Notes under the pieces: model-generated
Told to the model about the DNA's origin: nothing
Database searches by the model: none
Seen by the model: only the letters and a program-made list of their open reading frames with translations
Shown here: positions 35,016-45,500 of the stretch, piece after piece
Layout: every line of letters begins with the position of its first letter
How positions within the stretch are numbered: position 1 is the first letter of the stretch
Assembly (NCBI GenBank): GCA_965656535.1
Contig: CBFHKX010000001.1
Coordinates: 62,001 to 126,000 of the forward strand
Length of the DNA stretch: 64,000 bases
Origin: Lishizhenia sp965656535
Lineage (GTDB): Bacteria > Bacteroidota > Bacteroidia > Flavobacteriales_D > Crocinitomicaceae
Direction of reading: 5' to 3'
Program-made: the position numbers and the translations under genes

Positions 35016-35924
35016 ATGAAAGCACTAGAAATTACGATTACATCTCTTATTGTTGGAAGTTTGGCACTTTCCTCTTGTAAAAAAGAAGATACGGAAACAG
35101 CTCCGACCCCAACAAAGGATACAAAAGCAATTACTTTAGATTTAACTGGATTAGAAGATTTAGGGCCAGATTACAAATACGAAGGTTGGTTACTCGTTAA
35201 TGGAACCCCAAAATCTGCTGGGATATTTTCTGTTGATGCTTCTGGAATTCCTTCTCAAAGTGTATTTAGCTTAGCAACGGCAGAAGTTAATGCAGCAACA
35301 GCTTATATTATTTCAATAGAGCCTACAATAGACAATGACCCTGCGCCTAGTGATGTAAAAATAATTGCAGGAGACTTTAACGGTACTACAGCTAATCTTG
35401 CAATAACACACGCTGCAGCCCTGGGAAATGATTTTTCTCAATCTACAGGTGGATATATTCTCGCAACCCCTACAGACGGTGGGATGATGGATGACGAAAA
35501 TAGCGGTGTGTGGTTCTTGGATCCAGCAGCAGGCCCAGGAGCAAGTTTAAACTTACCGACTTTACCTACAGGGTGGAAATACGAAGGTTGGGCGGTTATA
35601 AATGGTACACCAATAAGCACAGGTACATTTACTTCAACAACGGGTACTGACGAAGCAGCACCTTACAGTGCTACACTTTCAGCTGGACCCGCATTTCCTG
35701 GAGAAGATTTTTTACAAAACGCACCAATGGGACTAACATTTCCGGTTGATTTATCTGAACAAACAATTGTAATCTCTGTTGAGCCTTCACCAGACAACTC
35801 ACCTAATCCTTTTACATTAAAACCATTAGTAGGAAATGTGCCTACAAGTGCAGCGGATCATGTTCTTTACAGTTTAAATAATAATTCAGTTGCTACAAAT
35901 CCGACGGGTACCGTAAACCGTTAG
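35016..35924 (+). CDS. Lipoprotein with two RskA-like (anti-sigma-K C-terminal) domains
   Basis: 302 residues. Lipobox LALSSC (Cys21), acidic/proline linker, then two similar domains. Domain 1 (~48-130) reads YKYEGWLLVNGTPKSAGIF ... ISIEPTIDNDPAPSDVKI; domain 2 (~185-285) reads WKYEGWAVINGTPISTGTF ... ISVEPSPDNSPNPFT. These correspond to the periplasmic RskA-C fold of anti-sigma-K factors, but the transmembrane helix and cytoplasmic anti-sigma domain are absent. It is therefore probably a surface or periplasmic lipoprotein using this fold for binding. Function unknown. Confidence 0.65.
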   Translation: MKALEITITSLIVGSLALSSCKKEDTETAPTPTKDTKAITLDLTGLEDLGPDYKYEGWLLVNGTPKSAGIFSVDASGIPSQSVFSLATAEVNAATAYIISIEPTIDNDPAPSDVKIIAGDFNGTTANLAITHAAALGNDFSQSTGGYILATPTDGGMMDDENSGVWFLDPAAGPGASLNLPTLPTGWKYEGWAVINGTPISTGTFTSTTGTDEAAPYSATLSAGPAFPGEDFLQNAPMGLTFPVDLSEQTIVISVEPSPDNSPNPFTLKPLVGNVPTSAADHVLYSLNNNSVATNPTGTVNR

Positions 35925-35943
35925 TTTTTTGTTTCATAACGTG

Positions 35944-35978
35944 AAAAGCGATAGACATTAGTTTATCGCTTTTTTATT
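35944..35978 (+). terminator. Intrinsic terminator after the RskA-like lipoprotein
   Basis: Arms 35944-35956 and 35961-35973 (AAAAGCGATAGAC / GTTTATCGCTTTT, one G-T pair) followed by a T run. Confidence 0.85.
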
Positions 35979-36076
35979 TTAAACTAAATTAAGGTGTTAG
36001 CAAATTTGTTAATAAAAGACTGTACTTCAGATATACAGCGCTTTTAAGCTTGTTAACTTTAACCAAAGCACTTATT

Positions 36077-37405
36077 ATGGCAAAAAAAGCTAAGATTTTT
36101 GTACTGGATACCTCAGTTCTTCTTCACGACTTTAATTCTATCAATCAATTTACGCACAACGATGTAGCTATACCGATAACTGTTCTAGAAGAACTCGATA
36201 AATTTAAAGTTGGAAACGAAACCAAGAATTTCTCTGCCCGAGAGGTAATTCGTTTTATTGATAAATGCTCAAACGGAAAAAAATCATTACAAGATTGGAC
36301 TTCCTTAGGAAAAGGGAAAGGGAAATTCAAAATCTCACTCGACCATCATCCAAAAGGACTTAATGCGGAAACGGTTTATGCACAAGGGAAAAATGACCAT
36401 AAGATAATTAACAGCGCACTATTTTTAAAAGAAGCAGAACCCAAAAGAGAGGTTGTGCTGGTAACAAAAGATATAAACCTAAGAATTAAAGCGAAGGCTC
36501 TCGGTATTTTAGCAGAAGATTATGAGACCGGAAAAGTAAATGAAATTGAGCTAGATAAGTCGAGCCTACAAACGCTTACTAACATAGATGCCGAAATTAT
36601 TCGCGATTTATTTAATAAAGGTAAAGTAGATGAAAATGGCATTCTAGGCGAAAAAAAAACAGCAAACGGATTTTATATCTTAAAAAATGACAACGCAAGT
36701 TCATTGGCCTACTACAATCCATTAACGAATCAAATCGAACGAGTTGAAAAAAGCTTTACCTATGGCATTAAGCCTAAAAATGCAGAGCAAGCTTTTGCAG
36801 TACATGCACTTACCAATCCAGATATTAAACTTGTAGTACTTCAGGGCGTGGCTGGAACAGGTAAAACGCTTTTAGCTTTGGCTTCGGCTTTAGAGCAACA
36901 CAAACAATTTCATCAAATAATCTTAGCCAGACCTATCATACCTTTATCCAATAGAGATATTGGATTTTTACCTGGAGATGCAAACGATAAGATTTCTCCT
37001 TACATGGAACCCCTTTGGGATAATCTCAAATTCATAAAAGCACAATTCGGAGAAAATGAACGCAAGCATAAGGCTATCTTAGACATGCAAGAAGAAGGCA
37101 AAATAATGATTACACCGTTAGCTTTCATTAGGGGTAGAAGCTTAAGTAATATTATGTTCATTATAGATGAAGCGCAAAACTTAACTCCACATGAAGTTAA
37201 AACAATAATTACCCGAGCCGGAGAAAACACTAAAATTGTTTTTACAGGAGATGTGCATCAAATTGATACACCTTACTTAGATGAAAACAGTAACGGTTTA
37301 GCTTATTTAATTGATCGGGTTAAAGGTCAACAATTATTTAGTCACATAAAATTAGAAAAAGGAGAACGCTCTGCTCTAGCTAATTTGGCGAACGACTTGC
37401 TATAG
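36077..37405 (+). CDS. PIN domain + PhoH-like ATPase (YlaK/PhoH2 family)
   Basis: 442 residues from the ATG at 36077 (an upstream in-frame TTG is discarded). N-terminal PIN nuclease domain with IFVLDTSVLLHD (acidic residue) and LVTKDINLRIKA; C-terminal PhoH P-loop ATPase with Walker A LQGVAGTGKTLLALA and Walker B IMFIIDEAQNLTPHE. Fusions of this kind are RNA-unwinding and nuclease toxins or enzymes involved in RNA decay. It ends exactly where the convergent murF-alr gene ends (adjacent stops). Confidence 0.92.
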   Translation: MAKKAKIFVLDTSVLLHDFNSINQFTHNDVAIPITVLEELDKFKVGNETKNFSAREVIRFIDKCSNGKKSLQDWTSLGKGKGKFKISLDHHPKGLNAETVYAQGKNDHKIINSALFLKEAEPKREVVLVTKDINLRIKAKALGILAEDYETGKVNEIELDKSSLQTLTNIDAEIIRDLFNKGKVDENGILGEKKTANGFYILKNDNASSLAYYNPLTNQIERVEKSFTYGIKPKNAEQAFAVHALTNPDIKLVVLQGVAGTGKTLLALASALEQHKQFHQIILARPIIPLSNRDIGFLPGDANDKISPYMEPLWDNLKFIKAQFGENERKHKAILDMQEEGKIMITPLAFIRGRSLSNIMFIIDEAQNLTPHEVKTIITRAGENTKIVFTGDVHQIDTPYLDENSNGLAYLIDRVKGQQLFSHIKLEKGERSALANLANDLL

Positions 37406-39676
37406 TTAAGACTGTTTAATATATACACGTGGAACGCGCTTAGATATTCCTGTCATAACTTCATAAGGTATCGTTTGCATTTTATCTGCTAAGGTTTTTA
37501 ATGAGATAGATGTGCCAATAAGTTCTACAATATCGCCCTCAACGCATTCTACATCTGTAACGTCTACCATACACATGTCCATACACACGTTACCTACTAC
37601 CATACAGGGTTTATCTTTAATATAGACTTCCCCAACGCCATTTCCTAAAGACCTCCTAAATCCGTCTGAGTAACCAACAGGTATTACCGCAATTTTCATA
37701 TCTCGATTTGCCATAAATGCCCTACCATACCCTACAGTACTACCGGCTTTTAAAACCTTAATTTGAGAAATTCGAGAATTCCAACGCAACACCTCTTTTA
37801 AAGCAGGATTAGAACCAATACCATACATGGCTATCCCTAATCGTACCATACCCATTTGATATTCTGGATACAGCTGAATACCTTCAGAGTTTAAAATGTG
37901 TAACCAGGGTTCTTCGTCTAGGTCATCTAAAAGAATTTGTGCATTTTGCGTAAAATGACTTACCTGCTGATGAACATACTCCTCATCAGAACCAGCGGTA
38001 GCCAAGTGCGAAAATATACTTTTTACATACACTTCTGGCTGCGTATTTAATATGGCCAAAAGTTCTGATAATTCGCCAGTTAAAAAGCCAAGCCTATTCA
38101 TACCAGATTCAAGTTTAATATGAATTGGATAATTCTTCTTACCCAGCTGTATAAGTACGTGTAAAAAGTCTTCTAGTTGAGACAAAGAATAAATTGCAGG
38201 CTCGAGTTTATAGTTTACGATATCTCTAAACGCATTGCGTTCTGCATTCATAACTATGGTAGGAACATTAATTTCTTTATTTCGCAAAGCAACTCCTTCG
38301 TCTGCATAAGCAACTCCGAAATAATCTATTTTACGCTGTGCAAGAAAATGAGCCATTTTAACATCTCCAGAACCGTAAGAAGAAGCCTTGAGCATAGCTA
38401 AAACACGTGTTTCTGGCTTCAAATTACTTTTGAGTAAATTTATATTTGAAGAAATCTTAGATTGATTTACTTCTAACCATGTTTCGTGCTTTTTTTTAAT
38501 GCATTGATTTACAACAGACTTCAACGTAGATTGATAATTTCCTTTAAAAAGCAAATAACTGTTATAAATCATATCTAACTTGTCATAGTCTTGATTGGTT
38601 ACAAACAGGGTTCCGTCAATCTCATAATCTTTTGTAATTACAGCAATCTCTTCTTTTTGTTCTATGCTTAGCTCAGAATCATTTAATACCAAGAATTTTT
38701 GCTCTTTTTCATTTTGCTGCAAGAGATAAGTTAAAGCAATACGTAGACTATTTTCATCTAACGAATATGTATCATTTATAATCGTATTGTTATTGATGCC
38801 TTCAAGTACCTCCAAACGAGAAGATACCGCAGGCAACTTGACTACTTTTTGCTCGATAACAGGGAGTGAAATACCATAGAAGAGTGCTATTTCTATACAA
38901 ATAGCTAAGGTTTCTTTAAAGGCTATATTTGATTTGGCAGCTATTTTTACTGCTTGCTCTGAGCAAAAAACACCGTTCAACTTATTTCTCCTAAAAACAC
39001 TTTGAAAAGTAGCTTTAGTAAACACAAAATTTGTGTGCTTAAACAACTTCAATTTTTCATTTAATCGTTGCTTTTCACTTTCAAAATTAACTGCATTCGC
39101 GTTTTCAATACCGGTAAAAACTCCTAATATGGGATCTACGAGCTGCTCTAAAAGTTGCATTTCGTCAGGCTTAGAAATACCTACTTCAAAAATTCCGAGT
39201 GTATGCTGTTCATTTAACTCTAAAATGCTCAACGCAATTCCTAAGGGTGTGTTGTAACTTTTAGGGCTACGAACAATATTAAATTCTTCTTTTAAGAAAA
39301 AATACAACCATTCTTTTGCAATTGTTTTTCCGTAACCACCTGCTATTGCAATAACGGGAAGGCTGAATTTCAATCTATGCTTATACGCCAATAATTGTAT
39401 TGCCTCCATGGTATCATCCACTTTAAAAATACTTGCATCATGGGGCAAAGAAATATCTTTTGAAACTACAAAAGATCTAACTCCTTTTTGATACGCTTCT
39501 AAAACATAAAGATGTCCATCATTTGAGGGTGTAACTAGTGCAAAAAAAACGAGATTCTTTTGGTTTACAATTAATCTAGAATCCCATGCTACAGCATCAA
39601 TTATCCCCTCATTAATTTGAAGTGTTTCTGCTTCAATAAGTAATGAAAATTCCTGATGTGTTAGTTTTAACTTCAA
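37406..39676 (-). CDS. Bifunctional MurF-Alr: UDP-MurNAc-tripeptide:D-Ala-D-Ala ligase and alanine racemase
   Basis: 756 residues. N-terminal MurF half (1-395) with ATP loop GGYGKT (113-118) and the NDTYSLDENSLR motif (301-312); C-terminal alanine racemase half (396-756) with PLP lysine K430 in AMLKASSYGSG and conserved VGYGRAF and VGNVCMDMCMVDV. It makes D-Ala and couples D-Ala-D-Ala to the peptidoglycan precursor. The start is TTG at 39676, overlapping the tdk stop as TTGA; no in-frame ATG lies in the first ~85 residues. The P-loop is GGYGKT rather than the usual GSNGKT. Confidence 0.9.
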   Translation of the reverse strand: MKLKLTHQEFSLLIEAETLQINEGIIDAVAWDSRLIVNQKNLVFFALVTPSNDGHLYVLEAYQKGVRSFVVSKDISLPHDASIFKVDDTMEAIQLLAYKHRLKFSLPVIAIAGGYGKTIAKEWLYFFLKEEFNIVRSPKSYNTPLGIALSILELNEQHTLGIFEVGISKPDEMQLLEQLVDPILGVFTGIENANAVNFESEKQRLNEKLKLFKHTNFVFTKATFQSVFRRNKLNGVFCSEQAVKIAAKSNIAFKETLAICIEIALFYGISLPVIEQKVVKLPAVSSRLEVLEGINNNTIINDTYSLDENSLRIALTYLLQQNEKEQKFLVLNDSELSIEQKEEIAVITKDYEIDGTLFVTNQDYDKLDMIYNSYLLFKGNYQSTLKSVVNQCIKKKHETWLEVNQSKISSNINLLKSNLKPETRVLAMLKASSYGSGDVKMAHFLAQRKIDYFGVAYADEGVALRNKEINVPTIVMNAERNAFRDIVNYKLEPAIYSLSQLEDFLHVLIQLGKKNYPIHIKLESGMNRLGFLTGELSELLAILNTQPEVYVKSIFSHLATAGSDEEYVHQQVSHFTQNAQILLDDLDEEPWLHILNSEGIQLYPEYQMGMVRLGIAMYGIGSNPALKEVLRWNSRISQIKVLKAGSTVGYGRAFMANRDMKIAVIPVGYSDGFRRSLGNGVGEVYIKDKPCMVVGNVCMDMCMVDVTDVECVEGDIVELIGTSISLKTLADKMQTIPYEVMTGISKRVPRVYIKQS

Positions 39677-40248
39677 TGCTCTATTTTATTATAACAATTT
39701 CTACACAAAGGTTTGTATTTCTCAACCGCTCCAAGTAGTACTTGGCTGTCTTCTTTAACCGTTCTATGCGAAAACTGTGCTAAATTACCACAAGATACAC
39801 AAATTGCATGCACTTTCGTAATGTATTCTGCTGCTGCCATTAAGTATGGCACCGGACCAAAGGGCTTACCTTTATAATCCATATCCAGTCCTGCACAAAT
39901 AACCCGCACACCTTTTGATGCAAGCTCACTAACCACATCCAAAATAGTAGTATCAAAAAATTGAACCTCATCAATGGCAACCACTTTCTGTTCTGTCCAA
40001 TAGGTTAATATTTGAGCAGGATTTTCAATGTTTATCGCGTCGAACTGATCACCGGCATGAGATATGATTTGATCATCGCTATATCGATTATCTAATTTTG
40101 GTTTAAAAAGCAAAAAACTTTGATTAGCAAACTCTGCCCGTCTTAACCGACGTATAAGTTCTTCGGTTTTGCCTGAAAACATAGAACCGCAAACTACTTC
40201 TAACCAACCGTGACTTTTTCCCTCTTCAGGAAATTGCTCTAAAAACAT
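39673..40248 (-). CDS. tdk: Thymidine kinase (type II)
   Basis: 191 residues. P-loop VVCGSMFSGKTEELIRRLRR, Walker B/active site KVVAIDEVQFFDTTI, and a four-cysteine zinc ribbon (VSCGN ... LCRNCYN). Salvages thymidine to dTMP. Overlaps the start of the MurF-Alr gene by 4 nt (TTGA). Divergent from the conserved gene at 40449; the 200-nt gap holds a TAACTTTG box for the rightward gene. Confidence 0.93.
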   Translation of the reverse strand: MFLEQFPEEGKSHGWLEVVCGSMFSGKTEELIRRLRRAEFANQSFLLFKPKLDNRYSDDQIISHAGDQFDAINIENPAQILTYWTEQKVVAIDEVQFFDTTILDVVSELASKGVRVICAGLDMDYKGKPFGPVPYLMAAAEYITKVHAICVSCGNLAQFSHRTVKEDSQVLLGAVEKYKPLCRNCYNKIEH

Positions 40249-40336
40249 AAACTATTTTTCATTAAATGTGTACGATATCAACAATAGCTTCCTTAAAAAT
40301 AGAAGAATTTTGTTTTCGTTGTGTGGAAAAACACCG

Positions 40337-40344
40337 TAACTTTG
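40337..40344 (+). promoter_or_regulatory. -7 promoter box for the conserved protein at 40449
   Basis: TAACTTTG, exact TAnnTTTG, ~104 nt upstream of the ATG at 40449, which implies a long leader. No matching -33 at the usual distance. Confidence 0.35.
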
Positions 40345-40448
40345 GTTGCTAAATTGGGTAATTTTAGCGACGTAAGTACGACTGCGTTAGTAAATCTTAC
40401 AAATTGTTGAAAATTCAAGAGGTTTTACCTCATTTTTAGTTTAGAAAT

Positions 40449-41201
40449 ATGGCAAATACACAATCAGAAATAGTAGCACGATTAGTTGAATTAAATAAAG
40501 ACTTAGAAACAGGAAATTTAAGTGAATTTGACTTAAAGGAGATGGTTCAGCTTTCTAGAGAATTGCACGAGAAAATGGTTGTTATTCAATACAAAGCTAT
40601 TGAACAAAGTGTATACGAAAAAAAGCGTTCAGCTAAAAACGTGGTGAGTGAAGAAGCAGTTGAGCAAATTGAAGAACCTACAAAAAGCCAAGAAGAAGTT
40701 GGGTTTGACTTTTCAAATCCAAGTGTAGAAAATCCAGAGATAGACTTCTCTATTTTTGATTCTGAGAAGCCCACTCAAATAGATAGAAAAGAAAACGCAT
40801 TTAATCCAGAAATAAAACAAGAGCAACAACCTGAGCCAGAATCACAAAAAATTATTGAAAAGCAATCTTCTATTTTAGAACAGATAGATGAAGAAAAGTA
40901 TGCTTCGTTTCACGAACGTTTTGCAAAATCAGAAGACGACTCTTTCCTCGGAAAAATGAGTGCAAGTAAAATAGACACGCTAAAAGGTGCCTTTGGATTA
41001 AATGAAAAAATGCAGGTTATAAATGACCTTTTCAACGGAAATTCTGATTTCTTTAATAAAGCAATTGAGATTTTAGACACGCAGTCTACCCCCGAAATGG
41101 CTAGACAAAAGCTAAGTGAAATAGCAGTATCAAATGAGTGGGATTTAGAACAAGAAATTGTAGAAGAGTTTGTTCGAAAAGTAGAACGTAGATATGCATA
41201 A
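40449..41201 (+). CDS. Conserved Bacteroidota cytoplasmic protein, unknown function
   Basis: 250 residues. N-terminal helix (IVARLVELNKDLETGNLSEF), central acidic/Gln/Pro-rich linker (~70-150), and a C-terminal helical domain (~165-250) with the pattern TLKGAFGLNEKMQVINDLFN, in the style of a domain recurring in Bacteroidota proteins (LNxxxxFIxELFxGD, AIExL). No signal peptide or membrane helix. The last 8 nt overlap the start of the M28 peptidase gene. I cannot name the function. Confidence 0.7.
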   Translation: MANTQSEIVARLVELNKDLETGNLSEFDLKEMVQLSRELHEKMVVIQYKAIEQSVYEKKRSAKNVVSEEAVEQIEEPTKSQEEVGFDFSNPSVENPEIDFSIFDSEKPTQIDRKENAFNPEIKQEQQPEPESQKIIEKQSSILEQIDEEKYASFHERFAKSEDDSFLGKMSASKIDTLKGAFGLNEKMQVINDLFNGNSDFFNKAIEILDTQSTPEMARQKLSEIAVSNEWDLEQEIVEEFVRKVERRYA

Positions 41202-42444
41202 ATTACAACTGCTTTTATTCCTTATTTCTACTACCTGTTTTGGTCAGCTTACCGAAGCTAAAAGAATAACCGAAGTACTTTGCTCACCTTCTTTTCACGG
41301 AAGAGGATATGTAAAGAATGGCGATAATATTGCTGCCGAATTTCTCGCAGATGAATTTAAAAAAGTAGGCCTAACTCCTATAAAAGATAGTTTTTTCCAA
41401 ACTTTTGATCTTGATGTAAATACGTTTCCTGGTTCATTATCTGTTGAATACAATAATAAAGAGTTAATACCAGGCAAACATTTTATCGTACACAGTACTT
41501 CTTCCGGATTTGATGGGCAATTAGTACCTGCCATTTTAGATTCTCTAATGTTAACAGATAAAAAACAAATACAAGCGGTTTTTGAAATTGTACAATCTGA
41601 GAAAAAAAATACGTTTTTAATTGATACGCGAAACATGTCTGCAACAACAGAACAAGAGATGATGGCATCTCTTATTGGTTTATCAGACTTTGCTCCTGTA
41701 GTTTTTTTAACTCACCAAAAATTCACTTGGTCAGTTGGTAGAAAACAAGCTAAACATCCAATATTAATTGTACAAGACTCTATCTATAAAGAGGGTGCTG
41801 TTTTTAGAGTAAATATCGAAGCTGAATTTGTAAAGCACACCTCTAAAAATGTAATTGCACACCTACCAGCAAAAAGAAAATGTGCCAAAACCATCGTTTT
41901 TACAGCCCACTATGATCACCTAGGAAGAATGGGCGAAAACACCTATTTCCCTGGAGCAAATGACAATGCGTCTGGTACAACTATGCTCGTTACACTTGCA
42001 CAATATTTTAAAGAGAACCCTTCTAAATACAATCTTGTTTTTATTGCATTTGCAGGCGAAGAAGCAGGCCTTGTTGGCTCTGAATACTTTGTGAATCATC
42101 CATTTTTTAAACTAAAGAAAATCAAACTTCTCCTAAATCTAGATATTATGGGCTCAGGAGAAGAAGGTATTACAGTTGTAAATGCGACCGAACATAAAAA
42201 AGAATTTGAAGTATTAGACAAGCTCAATAAAGAAGAAAACTTCTTATCGAAAATCAAAAAAAGAGGTCCAACTGCCAACTCGGATCATTATTACTTTTCA
42301 CAAAAAGGTGTGCCGGCTTTTTTCATTTACACCATGGGCGCTAACAAGCATTATCACGATATTTTTGACACCTACGAAGAACTCTCATTTAGTGCATATT
42401 TAAACATACAGCAGCTATTGGTTAGATTTGTAGAATTACTCTAA
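41194..42444 (+). CDS. M28-family metallopeptidase, secreted
   Basis: 416 residues. Signal peptide (MHKLQLLLFLISTTCFG). Catalytic domain in the C-terminal half: zinc ligands in VFTAHYDHLG, GANDNASG, AFAGEEAGLVGS, LNLDIMG and the terminal NKHYHDIFDTYEEL. This is the aminopeptidase/PgcP-like M28 fold with the two-zinc site complete. The N-terminal ~170 residues resemble the PA-like insert. It is translationally coupled to the preceding gene by an 8-nt overlap. Confidence 0.9.
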   Translation: MHKLQLLLFLISTTCFGQLTEAKRITEVLCSPSFHGRGYVKNGDNIAAEFLADEFKKVGLTPIKDSFFQTFDLDVNTFPGSLSVEYNNKELIPGKHFIVHSTSSGFDGQLVPAILDSLMLTDKKQIQAVFEIVQSEKKNTFLIDTRNMSATTEQEMMASLIGLSDFAPVVFLTHQKFTWSVGRKQAKHPILIVQDSIYKEGAVFRVNIEAEFVKHTSKNVIAHLPAKRKCAKTIVFTAHYDHLGRMGENTYFPGANDNASGTTMLVTLAQYFKENPSKYNLVFIAFAGEEAGLVGSEYFVNHPFFKLKKIKLLLNLDIMGSGEEGITVVNATEHKKEFEVLDKLNKEENFLSKIKKRGPTANSDHYYFSQKGVPAFFIYTMGANKHYHDIFDTYEELSFSAYLNIQQLLVRFVELL

Positions 42445-42510
42445 TAATGTAATTCAATCGTTTTCTTTTATTACTTAATTGCTTTACTTTAGCAGTACTA
42501 AAGTATTGCT

Positions 42511-45500
42511 ATGAAAAAACTTGGATGTATTGCCCTGTTCTTGCCTTTTTTGGTTTTTGCACAACCTTACATGGGATCTGAAACGGTAGAAATTAACAAT
42601 CTACAAGTAAAAGCCGGATCTTGTCCGCCAGCCAATACATCTACCTTTTTAGAATTAAATAATGTTTCTGCACTTATCCATACTGCAGGAAATCTTTGGC
42701 AGATACAAGGTCAAAATTTTAGTCAATACGAAGTCCCAAAAGGCTCGGGAATCATGGCACTTTTCGCCTCAGCACTTTGGTTAGGTGGTAAAGATGTAAA
42801 CGGACAATTGAAACTTGCAGCCTTGCGTTATAGAAATGGTAATGACTACTGGACGGGCCCACTATCTATTGGAAATGCAACTATCGACTCGGAACAATGC
42901 CAGAAATACGACAAACACTTTTATTCTAATCAAGATGAGGTGCGCGAGTTTGATGCTTGGTTTACAACAGGCTTACTTGATCAACAAAACGGAACCAGTT
43001 TACAGAGTTCTTTGTTTCCAAATTACGAAATTCCTTTATTTATAAAAGATTGGCCTGCCCATGGCGATCCGTCTATTGGACAAGACTATTACTTGGCTCC
43101 TTTCTTTGATAGAGACGAAGATGGAAACTACGATTGGACAAAAGGTGATTATCCATGGTATGATTTAGAAAATAACATTAACTGTAGATCCGATAGAACC
43201 GTAACTGTTTTTGGAGACGAAAACTTATGGTGGGTTATAAATGATAAAGGAAATATCCATACAGAAACTGGTGGAGACCCAATTGGAATGGAAATAAGAG
43301 CGCAAGCATTTGCATTTGCTACAAATGACCAGATTAATAATATGACTTTCTACAATTACGAGCTTATCAATAGAAGTACACAAACTTTACAAGACACCTA
43401 TTTTGGGGCAATGGTAGATGTTGCTCTAGGCGGGCCCTTTGATGATTACGTAGGCTGCGATGTATCAAGAGGTCTGGGATACTCCTACAATGGAACTGCA
43501 TTTGATGCAGACGAAGGCGGTTTTCTAGGGTACGGTAATCAGCCAGCTGCCGTTGGTGTAGATTTCTTTGAAGGACCTTATCAAGACGATGATGGCATCG
43601 ATAACGCTTTCGGAATAGGACCCAATGAAGCATTAAATGGAATAGGCTACGGAGATGGTATTATAGATAATGAAAGATTTGGAATGCGCAGGTTTTTGTA
43701 TTATAACAATACCGGAGGAAGCGCTGATATAAATACAACTGATCCTATTAATGCGGTTGACTATTACAATTATTTAAGTGGTTTTTGGAAAGACGGAACT
43801 CGTTTTTTATACGGAGGAAATGGCCATACCTCTGGAGGAGGAAACCCTGCCATAGAAGCAGATTTTATGTTCCCAGGAGATACAGACCCGTTAGGCTGGG
43901 GAACCGGTGGTGTTCCGCAACCTGAATGGACAGAACAGACAGCAGGAAACCAACCCTTCGACAGAAGATTTGCTCAAAGTGCAGGACCATTTGTTCTAAA
44001 GCCGGGCGCCGTAAACAATATAACCATAGGCGTAGTTTGGTCGCGCAGCGGAGAATCTGACCCTTTTGCATCTGTTGAAACCTTAAGAATAGCAGATGAT
44101 AAAGCGCAAGCCTTATTTGAAAACTGTTTTCGTGTAATCGATGGTCCACACGCCCCAGATTTAACTGCTCAAGAGTTAGAAAATGAAGTAATCTTAATGC
44201 TATCTAATCCAAATAACTCTAATAATAAGAATGAGGATTACGAAGAAAAAGACCCTTTTATTGTAGGAGATGAAGATATTGATAGAATCTATAGATTTCA
44301 AGGATATCAAGTATTTCAATTGTCTGGAAAAGATATATCAGTTTCTGACTTGAGTGATATTGACAAAGCTAGATTAGTTTTTCAGTGTGACATAAAAGAC
44401 TCCGTTTCCAAACTCATTAACTACGAATTTAATGAACAACTTCAGATTGCAGTTCCTAGCTTAAAAGTAGACGGAGAAAACACCGGAATTAGGCACAGTG
44501 TTTCACTTACTCAAGATGCTTTTGCAACAGGAACGGATAAAAAGCTAGTGAATTTCAAACGCTATTATTACATGGCTATATCTTATGCACACAACAACTA
44601 TAAAACCTATGATCCTAGTGATCCAAATAGTATAGACGGACAACAAAAACCTTATTTATCTTCTAGAAAAGCTCCTATTGGAGAAGTTAGAGCCTTAGAG
44701 GTTATTCCGCACTCTCCTTCACCAGAAGCCAATGGAACCTTTAGCAATGTAGGGTATGGATTTGAGTTTCCAATTACACGTATTGATGGAGCCGGAAATG
44801 GTGGTAGAGTGCTCGAAATTAGTGAAGAAAGCGAAAAGCAAATAATAGAAAATGGAAGTATTAACGAACTTACTTATGCTCCAAATGGTGGGCCAATTTC
44901 AGTAAAAGTTATCGATCCGCTAAATATTAAAAATGGCGATTTTAAATTGAAATTCTATGAAGATCAAAACGGAAGGTTAGATGATGCAAGCTGGACATTA
45001 TATGAATTAATCTCTGGAGATTCAATCACATCAGATCAGACCATAAATATCTTTAACGAGCAAATCATTCCTGAATGGGGTATATCCATCACCTTAGAAC
45101 AAACGGATTATGTTCTACAAGGACCTAATATTAAATATACAGCTCCACTAGATGCATCAATTGAGTTTGCAGATTCTAGTAAACAATGGTTAACTGGACT
45201 AGAAGATAACGATGCTTATTTTTATAACAATTGGATTCGCTCTGGTACATTTCAAGCAACGGCGGATGAGTGCAATCCGAGTTTGGGCGACTTTAATCCT
45301 TGCAATTTTAACGACAGAAGCTCTATTGACGATGAAAAAACCTATCCTCAATTATTAAACGGAACCGTTTCTCCTTATGGTTTAGTTGGATATCAGCTCA
45401 CAGGAATGCCTGTTGGAGATTTAAAAGGTGCTCTAGATAGTGCAACAATTAATTCAAGTATAAGCACTTCACAGGTTGGGTTAACAAAAAGCATAGACCT

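Noticed and set aside
35997..36012. Near-palindrome TTAGCAAATTTGTTAA upstream of the PhoH-like gene
   Set aside because: One mismatched pair, very AT-rich, short; expected by chance and not near a recognised promoter box.
41295..44149. Several open frames of 60-113 codons antisense to the M28 peptidase and the large secreted protein
   Set aside because: They lie entirely inside strong genes, have no start context or promoter box and show the biased composition of shadow frames.
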